NCBI RefSeq assembly: GCF_016132445.1
Contig: NZ_CP046056.1
Coordinates: forward strand, 1 to 64,000
DNA length: 64,000 nucleotides
Reading direction: 5' to 3'
Source: Venatoribacter cucullus
GTDB lineage: Bacteria; Pseudomonadota; Gammaproteobacteria; Pseudomonadales; Oceanobacteraceae
A model generated the notes under the pieces. It worked only from the letters and a program-made list of their open reading frames with translations, was not told the origin of the DNA and ran no database searches. Below, piece by piece: positions 59,178 through 64,000 of the stretch (position 1 is the first letter of the stretch; every line of letters starts with the position of its first letter). The position numbers and the translations under genes are program-made.

Positions 59178-59372
59178 GGATAAACTCCGCAAAAGCCAGG
59201 CGGGTAAGAAATTGGCCATCATTTTAGCGGCAAGGCAGAATCACCGCCGTGCACTGCGTCGTTTTTATCAGAAATCCGGCTGGTTTTTTGTGACAGACGG
59301 TCACCACTCTGGGTGAGTTTCCGTAATTTGCAGTAGCCTTCCGGTGGTTGAAGGATTGCCAAGGAATGCTCT

Positions 59373-60887
59373 ATGTCGCTTGCCCGAATTTACACCCGCG
59401 CCATGGCGGGTATCGATGCGCCGCCGGTGGTGGTGGAAGTGCACTTATCCGGTGGATTGCCCTCGCTCAGCCTGGTCGGGTTGCCGGAAACGGCGGTGAA
59501 GGAAAGCAAAGACCGGGTGCGCAGTGCGCTGCTGAACAGCGATTTTGAGTTTCCCGCCAAACGCATCACCATCAATTTATCGCCGGCCGATCTGCCCAAA
59601 GAGGGTGGCCGTTACGATCTGGCCATTGCGCTGGGCATTCTGGCGGCGTCGGAGCAGATTCCCGCAACGTTGCTGGAGCAGCATGAGTTTATTGGCGAGC
59701 TGACCTTAGGCGGCGAGCTGCAGCGGGTGCCGGGTGTATTGCCGTGCGCACTGCACAGTGCCAAAGCCGGGCGCACGCTGGTGTTGCCAGTGCAGAACGC
59801 CGGCGAAGCGGCGTTGTGCCATCAGGGTGAATTCCGCGCCGCCAGCAAACTGCGTGAGGTCACGGCTTATCTGCAAGGACTGCAGGCGTTAACCGTGATT
59901 GAGCGCGCGGAGCCGGCAACACCGGCACAATGGCACAGCGCAGATCTGAGTGATGTGCGCGGCCAGCCGCAGGCGCGGCGGGCGCTGGAAATCGCCGCCG
60001 CTGGCGATCATAACCTCTTGTTTATCGGCCCGCCGGGCACCGGCAAAACCATGTTGGCCAGCCGCTTGCCGGGCATTCTGCCGCCCATGAGTGAAGAAGA
60101 AGCACTGGTGTCGGCCTCGGTGTATTCCATCAGCAATCAGAGCAGCGACTGGCAGCAGCGCTGGCGGGTACGGCCCTTCCGTGCGCCACACCACACGGCG
60201 TCTGGTGTGGCGCTGGTGGGCGGTGGCTCATCGCCTAAGCCGGGGGAAATATCGCTGGCGCATGGCGGCGTGCTGTTTCTTGATGAGCTACCGGAGTTCA
60301 GTCGCAAGGTGCTGGACGTGCTGCGCGAGCCGCTGGAAAACGGCCGCATCGTCATCAGCCGCGCCAACCGCTCCATGACCTTTCCGGCGCGCTTTCAGCT
60401 GATCGCTGCCATGAACCCGTGCCCCTGTGGCTATTTCGGTGACCCGTCCGGGCGCTGCCATTGCACCAGTGAACAAATCCGCCGCTATCAGGGCCAGACC
60501 TCCGGCCCGCTGCTCGACCGTATTGATCTGCATGTGGAAGTGCCGGCGCTGCCGCCGGCGTTGTTGCAGCAGGCGCCGCCCGGCGAAAGTTCGGCCACGG
60601 TGCAGGCGCGGGTGATGGCGGCGCGCCAGCGTCAGTGGCAACGCCAGGGCTGTGCCAATGCCGCGCTCGATCCACAGCAGCGCGGGCAGTTCTGTGCGTT
60701 ACAGCAGGCCGATGAAGACTGGTTTCTGAACGCCATTGAAAAGCTGCAGCTGTCGGCGCGCGGTTACCACCGCTTGCTGAAAATTGCCCGCACCGTGGCG
60801 GATTTGAATGGTGACGAATGGATTGCCCGGCCGCACCTGTTGGAAGCGCTCAGTTACCGCAGCCTGGACCGCTATCGGCCGGGCTGA
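59373..60887 (+). CDS. comM: YifB-family Mg-chelatase-like AAA ATPase (ComM)
   Basis: ComM is a hexameric helicase that promotes branch migration during natural transformation. The 504-residue protein starts with the Lon-like/ChlI N-terminal domain (IYTRAMAGIDAPPVVVEVHL), then the AAA core with Walker A GPPGTGKTM near residue 221, and the Mg_chelatase zinc-like cluster NPCPCGYFGDPSGRCHC. The C-terminal helical domain (LSARGYHRLLKIARTVADL) is also present. It is divergent from the S8 protease. Confidence 0.93.
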   Translation: MSLARIYTRAMAGIDAPPVVVEVHLSGGLPSLSLVGLPETAVKESKDRVRSALLNSDFEFPAKRITINLSPADLPKEGGRYDLAIALGILAASEQIPATLLEQHEFIGELTLGGELQRVPGVLPCALHSAKAGRTLVLPVQNAGEAALCHQGEFRAASKLREVTAYLQGLQALTVIERAEPATPAQWHSADLSDVRGQPQARRALEIAAAGDHNLLFIGPPGTGKTMLASRLPGILPPMSEEEALVSASVYSISNQSSDWQQRWRVRPFRAPHHTASGVALVGGGSSPKPGEISLAHGGVLFLDELPEFSRKVLDVLREPLENGRIVISRANRSMTFPARFQLIAAMNPCPCGYFGDPSGRCHCTSEQIRRYQGQTSGPLLDRIDLHVEVPALPPALLQQAPPGESSATVQARVMAARQRQWQRQGCANAALDPQQRGQFCALQQADEDWFLNAIEKLQLSARGYHRLLKIARTVADLNGDEWIARPHLLEALSYRSLDRYRPG

Positions 60888-60946
60888 TGCCGGCCTTTGC
60901 ATAACCCACACAAGCTGCCAAACTGAGTTGCAACAGGAGAACAACC

Positions 60947-61135
60947 ATGAATAAACAACTGATTATCTTTTTACTGGTGTTGGCCGCGATGGTAGGTGGC
61001 ATGCTGTATTACCATCAGAGCACCCCAAACCCCTATAACAGCCCGGTCTTCTTTGGTGAAGAGGCCCGCGACTCCGAGCCGGATATGGGGAATAAGCCCA
61101 GCAAAATGGCTCAACCCGGCCGCCCGGCGAACTGA
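60947..61135 (+). CDS. Small single-pass membrane protein
   Basis: The 62-residue protein has a CAGGAG ribosome-binding site, one hydrophobic helix near the N-terminus (LIIFLLVLAAMVGGMLYY) and a soluble, proline-rich tail (SEPDMGNKPSKMAQPGRP). No family known to me. It lies between comM and rep, and it may be part of a unit with either. Confidence 0.65.
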   Translation: MNKQLIIFLLVLAAMVGGMLYYHQSTPNPYNSPVFFGEEARDSEPDMGNKPSKMAQPGRPAN

Positions 61136-61236
61136 GCCACACGAAAAACCCACCGCTCTTTTTCGCCATCCTTTATCCATCGGTTCCCTCACCGGGCAGA
61201 GCTGCTAAAATGCCGGCCCGCTAGTGAGGTAACCCC

Positions 61237-63264
61237 GTGGTCGATTTAAGTCAGCTCAATCCCCGTCAGAAAGAAGCCGCCAAATACGTGGACGGCCCGC
61301 TGCTGGTGCTGGCCGGTGCCGGCTCGGGCAAAACCTCGGTAATTACCCGCAAAATCGCCTACCTGATTGGTGTGTGTGGTATCAAGCCGCACCACATTGC
61401 CGCCGTAACCTTCACTAACAAAGCCGCCCGCGAGATGAAAGAGCGGGTGATGGCGCTGGTGGGCAAAGGCGGAGCCAAAGGCCTCACGGTATCGACCTTT
61501 CACAATCTGGGTCTGAACATCATCCGCCACGAACTGCTGGCGGCGGGTTATAAAAACGGCTTTTCGATTCTGGATCAGGACGACTGCAAAGGCATTCTGC
61601 GCGACGTGATGATGCGCGAGCACGGTGACGACGGCGATATGCTGGAGCTGGTGCAGAACGCCATATCCAACCTGAAAAACGACCTGATCGCCCCGCAACA
61701 GGCCATCAACATGGCCGGCAGCCCGCAGGAGCAACTGATCGCGCAAACCTACGCCGTGTATCAGCGCATGCTGAAGGCCTACAACGCCGTCGATTTCGAC
61801 GACCTGATCATGGTGCCGACCGTGCTGTTCCGCGATAACCCCGAGGTGCTGACGCGCTGGCAGAAGAAAATCCGCTACCTGCTGGTGGACGAGTATCAGG
61901 ACACCAACACCAGCCAGTACGAGCTGGTAAAACTGCTGGTGGGCCACCGCACCGGCCTGACCGTGGTGGGCGACGACGACCAATCTATTTACGCCTGGCG
62001 CGGTGCTAAACCGGAAAACCTGTCGCTGCTGAAAAAAGACTTCCCCACGTTAAAAGTGGTGAAGCTGGAGCAGAATTACCGCTCCACCGGCCTGATTCTG
62101 AACGCGGCTAACCGCGTGATTGATAACAACCCGCACGAGTTTGAAAAGAAACTCTGGTCCGACATGGGCTACGGCGACCCGATCAAAATTCTGAAATGCC
62201 GCAACGACGAAGTGGAAGCCGAGCGCATCGCCACCGAAATTGTCGAACGCCGTCTGCGCTATGGCTGCGGCTATCGCGACTTTGCCGTGCTGTACCGCGG
62301 CAATCATCAGTCGCGCGCCATCGAAATGAAGCTGCAGGCCTATCAGGTACCGTACAAGCTCAGCGGCGGACAGTCGTTTTTTGGCCGCAACGAAATCAAA
62401 GACATCATGGGTTACCTGCGGCTGATTATTAACCCGGCCGACGACGCCGCGTTTCTGCGCATCATCAATACGCCGCGCCGGGAAATCGGCCCCAGCACCA
62501 TTGAAAAACTGGGCGAGTACGCCGCCATGCGCGGCACCTCGATGCTGGCGGCGGTGGAGGAAATGGGGCTGGAGCAGCAGCTGATGCCGAAGGCGCTGGA
62601 TCGCCTGCGCCGCTTCCGCCACTGGCTGGATGGCATTACCCGCAACGCCTACACCGATGACCCGGTAGCGGCGGTGAAGGAAATGATCACCGACATCGAC
62701 TATGAAAGTTATCTGGCGCAAAGCTCCGGCACGCCGAATCAGGCCGAGCGGCGCATGAAAAACGTCTGGTTCCTGGTCGACTCCATCAGCAAGATGATTC
62801 AGAAGGCCGACGAGCTGGGCGACGAATGCACCATTGAAGATGCGGTGTCGAAACTGATTCTGCGCGACATGCTGGAAAATCAGGAACAGGAAGACGAATC
62901 CGATCAGGTGCAGCTGATGACTCTGCACGCCTCCAAAGGTCTGGAGTTTCCGCACGTCTACATCATGGGCATGGAAGAAGAGCTGATGCCGCACCGCAAC
63001 AGCATTGAAGCCGACACCATCGAAGAAGAACGGCGCTTAATGTATGTGGGCATTACCCGCGCCAAGCGCACCTTAACCCTCACTTACGCCGGTAAGCGCC
63101 GCCAGTTCGGCGAAGCCATGGACACCACGCACTCGCGCTTCCTCGACGAACTGCCGCCGGACGATGTGGTGTGGGAAGGCAAAACCGAAGTGTCGGTGGA
63201 AGAGCAGAAGCAGCGCGGCAAAGAGACGTTAAGCAGCCTGAAAAATATGCTGGCCGATTTCTGA
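61237..63264 (+). CDS. rep: ATP-dependent DNA helicase Rep
   Basis: Rep is a 3'-5' superfamily 1 helicase that clears proteins from DNA ahead of replication forks. The start is a GTG at 61237 with GTGAGGT upstream, giving 675 residues. Motifs: Walker A AGAGSGKT (residues 26-33), motif II LLVDEYQDTN, motif III VGDDDQSIYAWRGA, motif IV EQNYRS, motif V TLHASKGLEF and motif VI EERRLMYVGITRAK. The length and N-terminus separate it from UvrD. Confidence 0.95.
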   Translation: MVDLSQLNPRQKEAAKYVDGPLLVLAGAGSGKTSVITRKIAYLIGVCGIKPHHIAAVTFTNKAAREMKERVMALVGKGGAKGLTVSTFHNLGLNIIRHELLAAGYKNGFSILDQDDCKGILRDVMMREHGDDGDMLELVQNAISNLKNDLIAPQQAINMAGSPQEQLIAQTYAVYQRMLKAYNAVDFDDLIMVPTVLFRDNPEVLTRWQKKIRYLLVDEYQDTNTSQYELVKLLVGHRTGLTVVGDDDQSIYAWRGAKPENLSLLKKDFPTLKVVKLEQNYRSTGLILNAANRVIDNNPHEFEKKLWSDMGYGDPIKILKCRNDEVEAERIATEIVERRLRYGCGYRDFAVLYRGNHQSRAIEMKLQAYQVPYKLSGGQSFFGRNEIKDIMGYLRLIINPADDAAFLRIINTPRREIGPSTIEKLGEYAAMRGTSMLAAVEEMGLEQQLMPKALDRLRRFRHWLDGITRNAYTDDPVAAVKEMITDIDYESYLAQSSGTPNQAERRMKNVWFLVDSISKMIQKADELGDECTIEDAVSKLILRDMLENQEQEDESDQVQLMTLHASKGLEFPHVYIMGMEEELMPHRNSIEADTIEEERRLMYVGITRAKRTLTLTYAGKRRQFGEAMDTTHSRFLDELPPDDVVWEGKTEVSVEEQKQRGKETLSSLKNMLADF

Positions 63265-63456
63265 GTTACCCGCAGCCTGCACCCGCGCTCAACAGCGCTT
63301 GCCGCTGGCATTTTCTGGCGCAGCTGCTTTGCTGTTAAGACAACGGCAACGCCCATCCGGTTAAACATCGTTACATTCTGCTGGTATTCAGTCCGGGCTT
63401 TTTTTGCTTAGATGCGCCACTTTATGACCGGATGGTCAGTTTTTACGGGTAATCTT

Positions 63457-64000
63457 ATGCAACGACTTGCAACGCTTACAGGCCAGAGCGCGCTTATGCT
63501 GGCGCTGCTGACCCCGCTGGCAGTACAGGCCGTGGATCAGACCCTGGATGAGCGCGTCAGTGCGCTGGAAGATCTGCGCATCAGTGGCAGTGTGCGCTTG
63601 AATTACACCGTGCAGGACTGGAATGACGCTCAGACCGACCGGGGCGGCGATTTCCGCTTTAATGCGCTGACACTGGGCATTGATACCCTGCACCGCGCCG
63701 TGCGGTTATCGGCCCAGTACCGCTGGTACGATGCCGCCAACGGCGCCATGGTTCACCATGCTTACTTTGCCACCGACCTGACCGAACAGACCGAAATTCA
63801 GGTCGGCATCACCAAGGTGCCCTTTGGCATTCTGCCCTACGAATCGCACAGTTACTGGAGCGATGCCAGCCTGTATCTGGGCTTTAACGATGATTACGAC
63901 AGCGGCGTAAAAGTGCTGACCAAAGCGGGCCGCTGGGATCTGCAGGCGGCCTATTTTGCCAGTGGTGATGCCTCGCCCACCGATCCGCAACGTTTTTCGT
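63457..64000 (+). CDS. Porin-like outer-membrane protein (5' part, cut by window end)
   Basis: The ATG at 63457 opens a frame that runs without stop to the window end (181 residues). It has a signal peptide (SALMLALLTPLAVQA), a short coiled segment (LDERVSALEDL) typical of trimeric porins, then alternating beta strands (VRLNYTVQDW, LSAQYRWYDA, TEQTEIQVGITKVPFG). It resembles phosphate-selective or general porins of the OprP/O type; the substrate is unknown. The 192 bp before it hold no clear gene. Confidence 0.7.
   Translation, partial: MQRLATLTGQSALMLALLTPLAVQAVDQTLDERVSALEDLRISGSVRLNYTVQDWNDAQTDRGGDFRFNALTLGIDTLHRAVRLSAQYRWYDAANGAMVHHAYFATDLTEQTEIQVGITKVPFGILPYESHSYWSDASLYLGFNDDYDSGVKVLTKAGRWDLQAAYFASGDASPTDPQRFS

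Noticed and set aside
63360-63456. Possible terminator GTCCGGGCTTTTTTT after rep
   Set aside because: The T-run is good, but no stable stem could be drawn with the preceding sequence by eye.

Overview
This 64 kb window begins at dnaA and looks like the origin-proximal end of the chromosome of a marine gammaproteobacterium. I favour an Oceanospirillales-type genome (Thalassolituus/Oceanobacter-like), but this rests on gene content and order only. The backbone dnaA-dnaN-recF-gyrB-plsC-gmhB-glyS-glyQ ... lpxL-like ... trkA-rsmB-fmt-def-tsaP-dprA-tsaC-hemF-aroE has the same overall order as the replication-origin region I remember from Pseudomonas. Three identical 16-bp palindromes in recF and just after gyrB match the ParB-binding parS consensus, so the window also carries the chromosome-segregation locus. 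No rRNA, tRNA, CRISPR array, prophage or complete insertion sequence was seen. || Layout. 1-6.5 kb: replication initiation and gyrase genes, with a dispersed-type inverted repeat between dnaN and recF. 6.6-12 kb: a small outer-membrane protein, then minus-strand lipid/LPS (plsC, gmhB) and glycyl-tRNA synthetase genes. 12-19.4 kb: a BetT-type choline transporter, a response-regulator/histidine-kinase pair, an LpxL-type acyltransferase and a K+/H+ antiporter. 19.5-27.6 kb: a long minus-strand run (universal stress protein, SulP, TrkH, TrkA, RsmB, Fmt, Def). 27.7-32.3 kb: plus-strand tsaP, dprA, tsaC, hemF, aroE. 32.3-39.2 kb: accessory envelope genes, including two unassigned beta-barrel-like proteins, a membrane protein and an ankyrin lipoprotein built from nearly identical 318-bp tandem units. 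39.2-42 kb: a YebC-like gene, then a small remodelled patch with a 3'-truncated FadL-type gene, a ParDE toxin-antitoxin pair and an orphan Phd-like antitoxin with an apparent internal deletion. 42-53.3 kb: gamma-carbonic anhydrase-like protein, prlC, yheV, a three-lipoprotein operon (COG3014-LpoB-LPP20), mqo and the split transhydrogenase pntAA-pntAB-pntB. 53.3-64 kb: a 205-bp palindromic element, yceJ-yceI with a divergent LysR regulator, a SCO protein, an S8 protease lipoprotein, comM, rep, and the start of a porin cut by the window edge. || How the genes work together. The first block initiates and segregates replication. NhaP2, TrkH/TrkA, the SulP carrier, the Usp and the BetT carrier make an osmotic and ion-homeostasis neighbourhood. 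TsaP (pilus secretin anchoring), DprA and ComM hint at natural transformation. The lipoprotein operon at 45-48.5 kb is probably linked to peptidoglycan synthase activation. Mqo and Pnt feed electrons and reducing power to respiration and biosynthesis. || Starts were moved from the longest reading frame wherever the ribosome-binding site or family length clearly favoured a downstream codon; each case is stated in the entry.
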